Numbered from the stretch's first letter, positions 37,276 to 50,933 are shown. The stretch: DNA of 64,000 nt from Spirodela intermedia (GCA_902729315.2 LR746267.1:3852386-3916385), one strand, 5' to 3'. Made by a program: numbers and translations. Notes: generated from the letters alone by a model not told the origin.

Positions 37276-37346
<71 letters not shown>
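37274..37346. repeat. (CT)n microsatellite, longest in the window
   Basis: More than 30 CT units with one CCC interruption, followed by TATC/CCAT repeats to about 37430 and another CT run to 37495. Confidence 0.95.
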
Positions 37347-37348
<2 letters not shown>

Positions 37349-38802
37349 TCCTCTATTTATCCATCTATCTATGTATCTGTCTATCCATATTTCTATCTAT
37401 CCATATATCTGTCTATCTATCCTATTTGTCTCTCTCACGCTCGTCCTCCCTCCCCTCCCCCCCCCTCTCTCTCTCTCTCCCTCTCTCTCTCTCATTACCA
37501 ATATGAATGCGTATCAAAGAGATAATAATACTAAGCTTGAGTGCACTCCCAACTGAACTTGATCCCGCGAATACTAAATTATCTAGTGAGACACCACGTG
37601 TTCTCGAAAGAAGATCTCAGAAGATCCGTCCTCTACCCGGGCCAGGTGCACCATACGTTCTCCCCTATTTTAGTTACCCTACTCAACCGATAATCGGCCG
37701 CAGGCGTTATGCCACGTTTCAGACATACGAAATCATTTAGTCATGCTGACGTAAAAAGGCAGCCGACACAACAAGACACGTGCGTGTTGCAGACGACATG
37801 TGACGTGGCGGGGCCCGTTGACTTCGGTAAAAGACAACTTCTCTCTCTCTCTCTCTCTCCCCTCACATTACGGTATCATTTTTTCTGGATTTCCTTCAAG
37901 TCTGCCCGTATGAGGAGGCTAACGGGCTCTCCACAACGCTCCATCTTTGGATGTTCATTTTTTGTCGTCAACTCTTCCATTCGGATCCTAATGGGTCCTA
38001 CTCTTACGAGGGGCAGCCGACAACATATGATTTCATATAAATTTCCTATTATTCAATTTATAGTACATCAATAACCGTCAACGAGAGATGTGGAAAATAG
38101 TAATCTTATCTAATTCCATCCGTCACATATTTAAATTATATTTAGAGGGCACAATCAAAATTTTAATACTTCACAGGGAGCAGAAGAATACTTCCCAAAA
38201 TATTGCACCAGGGTCAAATCGCATACCCGATGTTCAGTCGCGATGAAGTCAATGGATGATGGTGACCATTGGGGACTACAGAGCCGTCCGATCATGTGCT
38301 AGGTCTGAATCGGTCGGTTAAAATTCGCATAAGAAAACGACATCCGACAAGGATGAGCCCTTCCCCAGGACGGAAATCTGGCAGTTTGGACCCATTAGTC
38401 AACCACTACCGAAGGCCGGGGCCATCATCAGGGAAAATGTGGGGCTATGATGGGATTGCAGTCGGTGGGGTGATACATCAACCACCTTATTCGCAGCTGT
38501 CAATTAGCCCGGTAAACCTACACCCTGGCCAGTCCCCCTTCCTATTGAGGTCGGTCCTCGGCTCAAGGCCAGAGCCCTTTTTTCTCGTCAAATGGACCCA
38601 CAGTCACCCACATCTCTCTCTCTCTCTCGCCCCCCCCTCTGTTATCCCTCTCTCTCATGGATGCAAACTCAGGTGTGTGGGCTTCAGCCGGGTTTCAGCT
38701 CGAAACCCTTTTCAGAGCCTTTCCAGAGGGTAGACGGGAGACTCGCTAAAGGCGGTTGAGATCGAGGTGATACAAACCGCTTTGTGGGATATTTAATGTT
38801 GA

Positions 38803-38827
38803 TATATATATATATATATATATATAT
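38803..38827. repeat. (TA)n microsatellite
   Basis: Twelve or so TA units. Confidence 0.92.
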
Positions 38828-39416
38828 ACCGGAACAAAGCTCGGGAAATCAAATTCAAGTCAGTACGGATTGATGGGATTCCATAATCCGATTGTATAAA
38901 CGGATTCGAGTCAAGATCATGCATATCCTGCTCCCATCAGATCGTCCAAACTGCCTCGTAGGACCTCTTCATCATAGGTTTGGGGAATATTAATGTTGAG
39001 TATGTTACACGTCATAAGCTCCAATCTTACGAAACTGCGGTTCAGACGAGAACTCAGCGACGGAAGTCAAGCGGGTCAACGCTAGGAAAAGGATGGCGCC
39101 AGCTTCCCGCCATAGGTCCAAGAGAAGTCTCACTTTGTTGGGCCGGTAGGTGCTTACTGTAAAATTGTCCTGGTCTAGGGAAATATTAGGAAGTGTATCA
39201 AAAGCTGTGAGCCGAATAATAGTTGTTCAGGGGGTTCACCGCCATGATGGCCGAGAGACGGCCGGCCCCGCCCAGCGAGGTTCCCCGCCGCCTAACGTCG
39301 TCTTCCCCCCTCCACTCTCGCCGACTATCATTACTAACTCACGATGATCTCCACCCCTGGGAGATTATCTGCTTAAAGCATAACTCTTTCGCAGATCTGA
39401 AATCGTTTCGGAAGGC

Positions 39417-39473
39417 AGAGAGAGAGAGAAAGAGAGAGAGAGAAAGAGAGAGAGAGAGATAGAGATAGAGAGG
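39417..39473. repeat. (GA)n microsatellite with AAAG and ATAG breaks
   Basis: GA-rich run of nearly 60 bases interrupted by AAAGAG and GATAGAG steps. Confidence 0.9.
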
Positions 39474-39643
39474 AGAGGGAGGTATCCTTTACGAAACTCG
39501 AGGGAGTCAAACGGTTAGAATATGTTAGTTTTTCTATCTTGGGATTATAATACACTCGAATCCGTAATTGGCGACTCTTCTCGTCTGTATTTCCCAGGGT
39601 TCTTAACGTGGTTTCGTTGGAGCTGCTCTACTCCCAACCTCCA

Positions 39644-39670
<27 letters not shown>
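39644..39670. repeat. (CT)n microsatellite
   Basis: About 13 CT units. Confidence 0.9.
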
Positions 39671-39674
<4 letters not shown>

Positions 39675-42593
39675 TGAGAACCTGGGGAACATCCGACAGA
39701 AAGCTGAGCTTTCACGTAGCACTCCCCTAATCTACCAAAGTAACAAGCTAATGAGAGACCACAGAGCACCACATCCTGTCACTAGGTCATAGGATAATCT
39801 GGTCGGACGTCGAAAAACGCAAGAGAAGACGATGACCATTGAATCAGCAATATACATGGATGATAGAGAAGATAGATGGGTAGATAGACGCACAGAAAGA
39901 GGAGGGAGAGAGAGGATGCGCGATCGTCATTTATTCTGCGTTGTTCCATGCATAATCTAGCTCATATTGGTTGAACTGCAAACGCTCTGATGTTTCGATG
40001 ATTCGGTTCGACTGGAGTGCAGAACACCGATAACTCCTTTCTATCTGACTTTGACCTGGCATACGCGGAAGTGCCTCACCGGATCTTCAATAAATCGTGA
40101 AGCGTGTCGTCTTCCCCCTCTCCTTCCGCCCAGAGTATACTTTAGAATTGATGTAGGACACTGAGTTTATCCACGGTGGTCATGAGCTTTCGGGATGTCT
40201 AGTTGAAGTCAGATAAAACTAATCTTGCAATCACTCTCCCATGAAAGATATTTAATAGAAAACTGTCATTCAGACTGAGAAAGGTAAGTCTTCTCTAGCA
40301 AAAGAGGTCTAAAAGCTTTGACCATCATCTAAAACACAGTTGTTCGGATGAAATCCTCCATCTCTCCCTCTTCTCTCCCTTTCACTAACTCTCACCCTCT
40401 GCCCAAAACGCGGAACTTTAGTCGGTGAATAGGGTTGACCACTGACGAGATGGATCATACCAAACAGCGAATGAGCAGTTCCGGCCCCGTCTTCCCCTGG
40501 GGGACCTGAAACCACCGCGCCCTGACAGGCAACTAACTCCTCTACAACATCTTTGGCTAGTCAAATCGATCGTCTGCTTCCTCTCGTCCTCAAGTCCCAA
40601 GCGATCCCGATTTGAAATCATACTCTATTCAATAAAACAATCAACTAAAGAAGAACCTGGGAGTCTTTCTGATCCACTGAACTCCCTCTCTCTCGAGCCA
40701 GCGGGGGTCTTCCCATCATATTAGAAATAGGATAGTTTGAACTTGAAAATGATCTATTCCCTCCGTTCCCACTCCTTTCCCTCTGGAGAGCTTGCGGTAC
40801 TTGTTCTTGCTTACGGAAGAGTCGCCATGTCGCACATAGGCCAACCAAAATATAGAATGGGAACACGGGTTCTTGAATATACATGGTCCAAGTTCCTCGG
40901 TGGGTCAGTTTCGCCTGGTCTGAAGCTCCCAAGTGCTGACTTTGCGAGGAAGTAGGTACACCTTCTTTTCAGAGTTCGTTGATTTCTATTTACGACAGAG
41001 TCCCTCTCGAGTAAGCCCCTGGGAACAAGTACAGGATATCCCCACATACGGAGAGCATCGGTCCAACGATAAACTAGTGATGTCGAAATCTCCTTGAGAC
41101 CTTCTCTCCTAGATGATGCGGCCACGACGGACCTGGCAAGGTTAGCCGCGATGGCTGGACGACCAGCCGCCTACTTGCGGAGAATCTGAAGAGGTTGCGG
41201 AAGAGAGCAAGTCTGAGTTCCCTTTCCTGACAAGAGTCTCCACTACTCGCCATGTCCAACGTGTAGAAAGGTGAATACTTGCGTCTAGCAGACTCTTTCT
41301 CCACTCGGTGGATTAGCATGAAATCAAGAGAGGAATCCAACGAGCTCACAACTGCAGTAAAATGAAACTATTATTTAAAAAATTGTTACCTTGAGTCAGA
41401 ATAGTTTCAGATAAATTAGGTAAGCTAGACTGGCAAGAGATACGCTACATCTGAACTTATATACCGTATTTGCGTTATTCACGTGATCGAATCGTCCGAA
41501 GTAGACCATCATCTGAAGGGAAATATTAGAAAAATCTCAGCATTGACTCGATAAAATAAACTGTAGGTTCAAATATATTAATAACTAATATACTTTTTAT
41601 GATTAAAAAATTCAGCTGAATTCTTTTGAAAAGTGTTTATTGTTGAGAATATCACACACTAAGTGGAGTGACTTTTGCCATGTTATAACCATAACCACAG
41701 AAAAATAACCACACAAAGAGAACTACCCATCTCAACATCCTAACAACTTTAGGAGAAAATGGGACATTTGAAAGCCATTCACATGAGTGCCGGTCGGCAC
41801 ATTTCGTCCGGAATATTTTTCTGCTATCTGATGGGATTATACTAGAAATCTATCATATGTATGAAATCAATCTTAACGGCTATTCAGATTTAACACACAA
41901 CTTATATATAATCCGAATCGGAAGCAAGAAACAGAGGTTTTCATTCACCAGCACGAAAGGTGATGGACATATAAACTTTAGTCCTGGCATTGAAAGTCTG
42001 GCATGAGTGCAGACATCTTAGAAAAGGTCTTAATTTCGGCCTAGAAGAAAGAATTCGGAAAATGAGCTTCGGATTTTGAGGGAGGGAGGGAGAGAGAGTG
42101 AGTGAGAGAGAGATGAACTACGCATGAACGATTGTGAAATAGGTACACGACAAAAGAAAATGTGCTCCTAAAATTTAGAGAAATGGGCAGAGAACCCTAT
42201 ATTCAACCCATAAACTCGCACTAGGATGAATGGACTCACGTGGAGAACACGGTCCGAGTTAGAAAAGCGTCGAACCTTGAGAAAAGTTGATCCTAGAGCT
42301 GAGCGTTCTTCATGTTCAGGTCATCTGTTCATTGGAAATTTATAAAGGGCCTTTCTATCAAAGAGGGCGACCGCCAGACTGCGGATCCACTTCCCTTCCA
42401 CAGAAAATGAATCCAACGGCAAGATATGAGACCAGGACCTGATCTGCTGTTCGCGTCTCTGAGCAGTAGGGCCTTGATGAAGGGAGTTACACTGTAGTTC
42501 CCCAATCTCTGTCATCGACCACTACTTTCAAATTCTTCTGGGACTGGGGCTCATTATTGCTAATGAGGTCTGAGGATCGCAAGAGCCCACAAG

Positions 42594-43775
42594 ATGGCTT
42601 CCCTTCTCCTTTCCTTCTTGTTAGTCTCCTTTCTCTCATGGTCGACTGCAGGGGAGGCCACCAGCCCGACCTAGTCGATACGGGACGGCGAGACTGTCAT
42701 CTCCGCCGGACAGACCTTCAAGATGGGCTTCTTCAGCCCAGGAATCTCAAGGTGCGCGGGCATCTGCTTCATGAAGTCTCGAAATCACACATGTTCTTGG
42801 TGGACAACAGGGAGAGGCCGCTTGACAACTCCATCGGGGTTTTAAGGATCGACAAACTGGGTAGGTTCTCGTGCTTGATAAATAAGGGGGGGAGGTCGTC
42901 TGGTCGAACCAGAGTTCCCCAATACCGGTGATAACGTTGTCACAGAGCTTCTCGACTCCGGCAACCTTGCAGCCACAGATAGTGAAAAGGACCAACCAGG
43001 CGGCCTTGTCTGGCAATGCACGGACCAGCCCAGCAGCCTGATGCTCCCAGGCAAGAAGATTAGCGTCAACCGGCGAACCGGAGCAAGCAGGCACCTGACA
43101 TCTTGGAAGAGCGCCGACGACCCTTCGCCGGGGAACTTTAGCTTGAAGATGGACTTCAGCAATCTACCTAGCATTCTTCTGCTCCAGAGCTCGGTGATTA
43201 AGTATAGAACAGGGCAATTCAACGGGATCTGCCTCGTGGGCGTGACCTACATGCAGCCTAACTCATTTGTTCCCTTCATCGTCAAAATAACGGGAGACCA
43301 GGCAGTCTATGCGTTCGAGATGATCAGGGACTCCATCTCGTCCATCTAAACGTTAAGCCACGACGGGGTGATCGAGAGGTTGATCTTCGAAGAACACACT
43401 CAGACGTGAAAAACTTTCCCCCGCCAGCCGTCCTACAATTCTGACCGGTTCGGCATCTGCAGAGCCTTCGGCAGGTGTGATATCGACAACTTCCCAGACT
43501 GTGGATGCCTGGAAGGCTACGAGCCTAGGATCCTCTTGACTGGAAACACGAGAATACTGTCGGCAGCTGTGTCCCCCGAACGACCCCCTATTGCAGCATA
43601 GGGATGGATTTCTTCTGATGCCTCAGTTGAAGCTCCCTGAATTGCTTAATCTCACAGTGAACCTGATCATGATTCTGGCGGAGTACCGGAACTAGTGCAC
43701 AGGTTACTGCCTAAGCACCGCCTCATAATAGAATACAGCAGAGATAGAGTTAATGAAGCACTAATATCAGCCACC
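42594..43775 (+). pseudogene. S-domain receptor-kinase pseudogene, ectodomain part
   Basis: From ATG 42594 the reading gives a signal peptide and then the lectin-domain phrase ETVISAGQTFKMGFFSPG, but an in-frame stop already lies at about residue 27 and frameshifts follow. Recognisable pieces continue: TELLDSGNL, PGKKISVNRRTG, LTSWKSADDPSPGNFSL, a cysteine-rich DCGCLEGYEP EGF-like part and the start of a PAN domain (LKLPELLNLTVN, then GYCLS). The PAN domain is cut near 43740-43775, where a truncated Copia LTR begins. Its domain order equals exon 1 of the intact receptor kinase at 14.4-18.9 kb, but it lies on the opposite strand. The rest of the gene is found beyond the inserted elements. Confidence 0.85.
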
Positions 43776-44179
43776 AGTGAAGGAAAGAGAGAAACGTGAG
43801 AAAAAACGGACAAATCTAAGGCATAAGAAACTCAATCTTCTCTAGCGGCTGCAACAGGAGTTACGTCATCATCTCTCTTCTCTTTTCTCTCTCTCCTTCA
43901 TTGGTGGCTAATATTAATACTTCATTAACTCTGTCTCTACTGTATTCTATTTCTCATACCTTGTCATTACTCTCCTCTCTGTTGATTTATTAGTTGTGAG
44001 GTGTGTTTATCTTCTTTGGACCATAATAATCAAAGTCTTATTTTATTATAACTTATTCTACATTTTCATTATTATTTATATATTAGAAGCCTTATTGTAC
44101 TTGTATTCTCATGTTTACATTGCATTGACAGGTCAATCTATGTCCATTAAAATCTTGTTTCAAATACTATTTCCTAACA
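43776..44179 (+). repeat. 5' LTR remnant of the Copia element
   Basis: About 400 bases align with 48242-48621, including the shared phrases GGTGTGTTTATCTTCTTT and TATATTAGAAG and the terminal TAACA. The left roughly 100-130 bases of the LTR are missing compared with the 3' copy, so the element has lost its left end. Confidence 0.8.
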
Positions 44180-47100
44180 AACTAGTATCAGAACTTAATT
44201 AAAGTCTTATTTCAGCACAAATAAAGATACAAGATATCTACTAAGTTTGATATTGAGAAGTTCGATTGAAGCATCAGCTTCAAAATATGACAGGTCAAGA
44301 TGAGAGCCCTCTTGGCCCACTAAGGGCTACATAAAGTATTATTAGAAAAAGAGAAAATGTCAAACACTATGTCTATGGAAGTAAAACAGGAATTAGACGA
44401 CAATGTTCTTAATGTGATTCAACTTTATTTGTCCAGTGAGGTTCTGCATGAAGTCATTCATAAAACTATAACAGATGTGCTATGGTTGAAGTTGAAATCA
44501 TTTTATATAACCAACAAATTATTTCTGAAGCAATATTTATTCACCTTGATGAGTTTAAATCTATTTTACTAGATTTAGAAAATATTGATGAAAGAGTAAA
44601 GGAGGAAGACCAAGCCATGTTTTTGCTATGTTCTTTACCACTGTTATATAGACATTTTCAATAAAGTTTCTTATATGGTAGAGATACCATATCTATTGAA
44701 GATGTTAAATCTTCTTTATTTTCGAAAGAGTTAATTGATAAAGATATGACTATTATTTTGAAAAGACAGCAACTTGAAGGTCTTATTGCAAGAGGTAAAT
44801 CTAAGGAGAAAAGTTAAAGAGAAAATAGAGTTGAGTCAAGATTCAAATCAAAATTCAGAAATAAGTTTTGTAATTATTGTCACAAGAAAGAACATGTGAA
44901 GACTGATTGTTATAAACTCAAGAGAAGGCAGCAAGAAGACTCTAGGGAGTCTAATCGTGCTTGAAAGTTCAACACAAGCTAGTGTTATCAAAGACGAGAC
45001 TCATAATTTTGTTCTTTCTATTCATACCATCAAATCTAAAGATGATTGGATCTTAGATACAAGTTGTACATACTGTATGACTCCTCATAGAAAGTATTTT
45101 TTCACTTATGAACAGATCAATGGTAGAAATGTCTTAATAGAAAATAATGCCCCATGTAAGATTGTTAGTATTGGCACAATGCGTATCAAAAAATTTAATG
45201 GTATCATAAGAATATTATCTAATGTTGGACATGTTCTCCATTTGAAGAGAAATCTCATTTCTTTAAACACTTTTGAAGTTAATGGTTGCAAATATTTAGA
45301 TGAAAATAGAGTCATAAAAGTCAACAAAGAAGTCATTGTTGTGATGAAAGGACAAAGATGTGGTACCCTCTACAGTTAATTAGGGACCACTATTTTTGAT
45401 TTAGTCGCTACAACATCTACTTTAATGACAGAAGAAGATGTCACCAAATTGTGGCATATGAGGTTTGGACATATGAGTGAGAAAGGAATGAATCTATTAA
45501 GCAAGAGAGGCTTGTTTTATGGGTAAAGTACCAGCAAAGTTAAATTTTGTGAGCATTCTATTTTGGGTAAGCATAAAAGAGTTAGCTTTCAAATGGCAAC
45601 TCATAAGACCAAGGGTACTCTTGATTATATCTACTTAGATCTTTAGAGTACTTCTCGTGCTCCTTCAAAATGTACTACTCATTATTTTCTATCATTTATT
45701 GATGATTTTTCTCAAAAAGTTTGGGTATTCATGCTTAAGCATAAATTTGAAGTTTTTATGTATTTTAAATAATAGAAGGCTTTGCTCGAAAGATAAACTA
45801 GAAAGAAAATCAAAAGGCTAAGGACTAACAATGATTTAGAGTTTTGCTTCACTGAATTTAATGATTTTGGTAAAAATGAAGGTATTGTTAGGCACAAGGC
45901 AATTCGTTATACTCCATAGCAAAATAAAATTGCATAAAGAATGAATAGAACTCTACTAGAATGAGCTGGTTGTATACTATTATCTACTTGTCTTGGTCAA
46001 AACTTTTGGGTAGAAATAGTGTCTATAGCTTGTCATCTTGTGAACAAATCTCCAACCTCTGCCATCAATTTCAAAACTCCTGAAGAAGTCTGGTCAAGTA
46101 ACCCTCCTAGTTATTCAAACTTAAAAATCTTTAGTTGTCCAACATATGTTTATGTAAATGATGGCAAGTTAGAGCCTAGAGCTAAAAAGTGTATCTTCCT
46201 CAATTATGTCTCTAGAGTCAAAGGATACTGGTTATGGTTTTTTAATCCTAAATCTCCTAAGCTTTTACTTGAGAGAAATATTATTTTTGATGAAACTACA
46301 ATTCTACATCTAAGAGAAAGGATGTTTGCCCCTAAAATTATAGATTAGAATGATAGTACTCTAAACTAGGTGGAGTTAAATATATCTAATTCAGATAAGA
46401 TGTCTTTCCAACAAGAGCATATTTCAGTGCCTGATACGCATTATGTGGAGATATCTCCACAAAATCAGAATTACTTTCTTCCCTGTGATCAGTCAAGGAG
46501 AGAGACTAAGCCACTATTGAGATATGGATATGTTGATATAGTCACTTATGTATTGACCATAGTTGAAAAAACTTTGAATCTGAATGAACCTTCCAAGTTT
46601 TCTGATGCAATATCTCATGAGGATGTAAACAAATGACTAGTTGCTATTGAGGAGAAAATTAAATCTCTCCATAAAAATCAGACTTGGGAGTTGGTGGAGG
46701 CTCCCAAAGGACAGAAAGTCATTGGCTACAAATGAGTTTTGAAGAAAAAAGAAGGCATTCTAAACCTTGATAATATTAGATATAAAGTATGGGTAGTTAT
46801 AAAAAAATTATAGTTAGCTTGAAGGTATTGATTTTAATGATATCTTTTCTCCTGTCATTAAGCATAACTTTATACATGTTTTGTTATCTATTGTTGCATC
46901 ATATATTTTATGGTTAGAATAGATAGATGTTAAGACACCCTTTCTCTTCATGACAATCTTGAAGAATATATTTATATGCAATAGCTTGAAGGCTTTCTTG
47001 TTGAAGAAATGGAGAAATATACTTGTTTGCTAAAGAAATCTTTATATGACCTCAAACAATCTCTCCGATAGTGGTATAAGAGATTTGATATATTTACGAC

Positions 47101-48111
47101 ACGACATGAATTCTCTTAGAGTAAATTTGATAATTGTGTTTACTTTTAAAAGTTATCAAATAATTTCTTTATTTATTTACAGCTTTGTATTGACAATATG
47201 TTGATCATAGCAAAAGATATATCTGAAATCAGCAAACTGAAAGCTTTACTCAATAGTGAGTTTGAGATGAAAGATTTGGGGCAACTAAGAAAATTCTCGA
47301 AATAGAGATCCATAGAAGTCAGAGTAAAGGTAAACTATACTTATCCCAAGCTGAGTACATTGAGAAAATACTTAAGTATTTTAATATGTGGGATGCTAAG
47401 CTTGTTCGTACTTCATTTGTTGCTCATTTTAAGCTTTCAAATTCCCTATCACCACAGTTCCTAACTGATGAAAATTTTATTTCACATGTCCTATACTCTA
47501 GTGTTATAGGTAGCATGATGTATACTATGATATACACTCGTCTTGATATATTATCACATGCAATCAATATAGTTATCCATTTTATGGTTAATCTGAGTAA
47601 AGCACATTGGCATGTTGTTAAATAGATTTTTAGATACTTATGGGGTATTATGGATCCATAATAGAGGCAGAATTCATGGCACTTATAGAGACATTAAAGG
47701 AAACTATATGGTTAAGAGGTTTATTCTCTAAATTATGTTCATGTCAAGTTTTAATTATTTATATTGTGATAGTTGTTATTTATTTAACCAAAGATTAAAT
47801 GTATCACAAAATGACAAAGTATATTGACATCAAATATCATTTTATCTATAATATAATTTTCTCAGGTGAAATTAATGTGCAAAAAATTAGTACTGAAGAT
47901 AATTCAGCTGATATGCTAATAAAACTTCTTCCTATTTTAAAGTTCCAACATTGTTTGAACCTGATTAGAATTTATAATACTTAGATCTAACCTATCTTTT
48001 TGAAAGAATGTATACAACTATATTCTTTTCTATTGCAGTCATGAGGAGCTAATAGAACTATTAGTATGAAACTTTGAAGATCACCGTAATATCTAAGTCA
48101 AGTTGGAGGTT

Positions 48112-48621
48112 TGTAAGGGTGACTTAGTCATCCTTCTTTAGCAAGGCCCATGTGGGCCATGTCCCTCTTTATTGAGTTTTCACTTATGACTGTTTTCTGT
48201 CCAGAAAATAATCCAGGCTTTTTTCTATAACTTGTATTTAAAGTGAACTTGAGGAGAGAGAAACATGAGAGGAAACAAATAAATCAAGGACATAAAAAAC
48301 TCAATCCTTTCCGGTGGCTGCAACAAGAGTTATGGCATCATCTCTTTTCTGTTTTCTCTCTCTCTTTCATTGGTGGTTGGTATTACTATTTTATTAACTT
48401 TGTCTCTGTTATATTCTATTCTTCAGATCTTGTCATTACTTTCTTCTCTATTAGTTTACTGGTCGTGAGGTGTGTTTATCTTCTTTATTATAGTTCATTC
48501 TATATTTTCATTATCATTTATATATTAGAAGACTTGTTGTACTTGTACTCTAAAGTTTTTGTTGTATTGACAGGCTAGTCTAAGCTCATCAAGATCCTGT
48601 TCTAAACACTATTTCTTAACA
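48112..48621 (+). repeat. 3' LTR of the Copia element
   Basis: Starts TGTAAGGG just after a purine-rich AAGTTGGAGG tract and ends TTAACA, giving TG...CA ends and about 510 bases. Pseudogene sequence resumes directly after it. Confidence 0.75.
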
Positions 48622-48960
48622 CAAGCGTCAATTTCATTGATGTAAGAGAAGGATGCATCACATTGTTCGATAATCTTTTAGACATCAGTGTTTTGGACAC
48701 AAAGTGTAAGATCTATATGTAAGAGTGCCGGTCTCTTCTCTTGGTTCATTCTATTTGCCTCATGAAATTGAATCCTCGCTAGTATTGTAATCAAATAGTT
48801 CATGGCATATGATATAAAGTAAAGAATTATTTGATGGCTATTCTTTCTGGATGTACATAGATCGAAAGGACTCAATGAAAAGAAAAAGAAAAAGGTGGAA
48901 TTGATGATTGCTCTTGCAATTCTACCTCTGGGAATGCTACCTACCGGAGAAGGAGATTAC
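48622..48960 (+). pseudogene. S-domain receptor-kinase pseudogene, PAN end and membrane part
   Basis: Right after the Copia 3' LTR the plus strand reads EGCITLFDNLLDISVLD (48650-48700), which continues the PAN domain broken at 43.7 kb; the intact receptor-kinase exons have GCITWFGDLDDVRV there. A Lys-rich stretch followed by LMIALAILPLGMLP at about 48880-48945 fits the juxtamembrane and membrane-spanning exon, though weakly. Together they show that the Copia element lies inside this gene. Confidence 0.65.
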
Positions 48961-48995
48961 CTTTTCTTATCCTTCTTTTATAACTTTGTATTTCT

Positions 48996-49046
<51 letters not shown>

Positions 49047-49825
49047 ATAACTTAATTGGACTCAATTTGGTGTAAGTATTATTCGATCACCAAATCCAAC
49101 CCACTAGGGTTAGACCTATAACATGTAGCTGAGAAGGCATGATTAGATTTTCATTCTTTTCATTCATCTCTCTCTCTCTCTCTCTCCCACTAGCTTTGAC
49201 ATGGTATTAGAGCATTCCAAGTGAACTCATTCTACTTTTGGCCCTCTAGAGATTTATTATTGACTAGCTCGTTAGACTAAGGGGAAACTGTGATATTTTT
49301 TGTTGTTATATATGGCCTCCCCCAATTTTCTAGCATCTTCTCCTTCATACATAGGTGAGAGAATGGATATATATTCTTTTGGAGAAAGATAGTATTTAGC
49401 CTTATTATCATATGACCTCCAATTTTCTCTATTTGGCTTTATTACTTATTGAGGAGTGTAGGAGCACAACACTTGCTGGCTGAGGAAAAGGTGTTTCTTC
49501 TTTGTCTGTGGTGACAGATATGGTTTCCTTAGCAACTAAACCCCTAAGTGATTCAAATTGAATGGCAAAAGCTTAATCCAATAGACTGAGTTCATTAAAG
49601 TGATTCTCATAAAAAAAGAAAAAGAAAAATTAGACTACATCTTAGTCCCAGCACAAGAGTCAAACAATCTAAGATTTGGCTATGTAAGAAAGAGGATGTT
49701 ATAACTAAGTCATGGCTCTAGAGACCTTATAAGAAAGAGGAGTTATCTGTCTTGCAACAACTCCAAGGAAATAATTTACTCACAACCCAAAAGAAATTCT
49801 ATTTTTTATTATTTTTATTAGTGCT
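48961..49825 (+). mobile_element. Second Copia fragment (LTR end, primer site, gag start)
   Basis: TGGTATTAGAGC at 49202-49213 matches the methionine-tRNA primer site at 11 of 12 bases and follows a CA that would end an LTR. A gag-like start lies at 49312 (MASPNFLASSPSYIGERMD), soon closed by stops. The presumed LTR includes a (CT)n run at 48999-49044; its left edge is uncertain. The fragment ends where the Athila LTR begins, and its missing part is not found on the other side of that element. Confidence 0.6.
48999..49044. repeat. (CT)n microsatellite
   Basis: About 23 uninterrupted CT units. Confidence 0.95.
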
Positions 49826-50933
49826 TGATGTGACTCAGTCATTGTATATTGAATCACGCAAATCTAAAATATATAAAACTAGAAAATATGATTTTTCAGA
49901 TATTTAGAAGTATTTCTAAATAAATATATCAATTATAATTCAATAAAACTTCCAAAAATAGTGATAATTTTCCAAGTCGATCATAGGGATGTAATATAAT
50001 ATTTGGTAATTATTCAGATTTTTTCTCAATGAATATGATTTTTTATGAATTTTATACTAGGAAATGAAAAGAAAATATATTTAAAATTCACGAAAAAAGG
50101 AAATAAGGGTGCGGACGTCAGGATGACGTTAGCGCCCGGCGAACACGAATCGGGCAGAAACAGAGTTCTGCCCGGCGATTCTTATGTAAGCGATTACAGA
50201 CGATTTAATTAATCAAATTAAGATCTGTAAAAGCAAGATGAATCGTAATTGAATGAAGTATATTTCTGGTAAATTAAAATCACACAAAGTATCACTAAAT
50301 GAAGCGTAAATTAAGTTGAAAGCATGAAAACAGAGTTCCGACGTCGCGACGGCGATGCGTCGGCGATGCACCAGAATCTTGAGCATTCGGGAGGATCGTC
50401 ATGTAGTGTCCACGGCCTCGAAGGCTCTCCTTGGACAAAGACGACATTGGCAATCTCTAGATCTCCTTGCGAAGTCTAGAGATTAATGAAATGGGTCGTC
50501 GACTCGTCTCCGGCGGCTGTCACCCAATAGAGCGGAAAAACGGCAACTTTGCGGCTCTCTGGCGGCTGTCACCCGACGGAGAGGAGCTGGATGGAGGTGG
50601 GGCGCGTGTCAAGGAGCTTCATCCTTAGGTCCGCGCAGCAAGAGGAGGCTCTTCATCGCATCTAGTACGCTCTCAAGAGGTGGTGACTCGTCTCCTAACG
50701 GATCATCCTTTTCCCGACGACAGCTTGTTCGTTGATCAATCGGAGATGATTTACTCGAGGGATTCGCGATCCTTTTATCGCGAATCTTTCAGCAATTTGA
50801 GTAACAATGCTCCGCGAATCGCGTTGACGAGATTTTTGCCGATGATCCAGCGATTCTGGTTGCTTAATCCTTCACTGGCGATCTGCAGGAAAGTCGCGAT
50901 AATCAGATAAAAATATGAGTTTTGGCTCTGGGA

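Larger units (their letters stand above)
34080..42593. other. Gene-free, microsatellite-rich spacer
   Basis: About 8.5 kb without a coding region I can support. Open frames at 38269-38733 and 40645-41349 encode products without recognisable motifs and look accidental or badly decayed. CT/GA tracts occur repeatedly and a (TA)n run lies at 38803-38827. GC-richer patches at 35940-36060, 37590-37830 and 39040-39320 interrupt AT-rich DNA but show no gene structure. Confidence 0.5.
43776..48621 (+). mobile_element. Copia LTR retrotransposon, degenerate
   Basis: A plus-oriented element with a 5' LTR remnant (43776-44179), a methionine-tRNA-like primer site (about 44183-44197, TAGTATCAGAACTT), a polyprotein region and a 3' LTR (48112-48621). 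The polyprotein order is Copia: gag with a CX2CX4HX4C zinc knuckle (near 44870-44910), protease start (WILDTSCTYCM near 45050), integrase pieces (LWHMRFGHMS near 45455; WVEI to GYWLWFF near 46005-46240), reverse transcriptase pieces (NQTWELVEAP near 46680; DNMLIIAKD near 47190) and an RNase H end (KYIDIKYHFI near 47815; ADMLIKLLP). Stops and frameshifts interrupt all domains, so it is inactive. The Tyr-Val-Asp-Asp-Met box of the reverse transcriptase reads Cys-Ile-Asp-Asn-Met. Confidence 0.88.

Noticed and set aside
37274-37495. CRISPR-like or regulatory repeat array
   Set aside because: It is a plain CT/TATC microsatellite without spacers, in plant nuclear DNA.
40645-41349. Further receptor-kinase fragment before the pseudogene
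   Set aside because: The minus-strand products contain no lectin, PAN or kinase phrase I could align, so similarity was not supportable.
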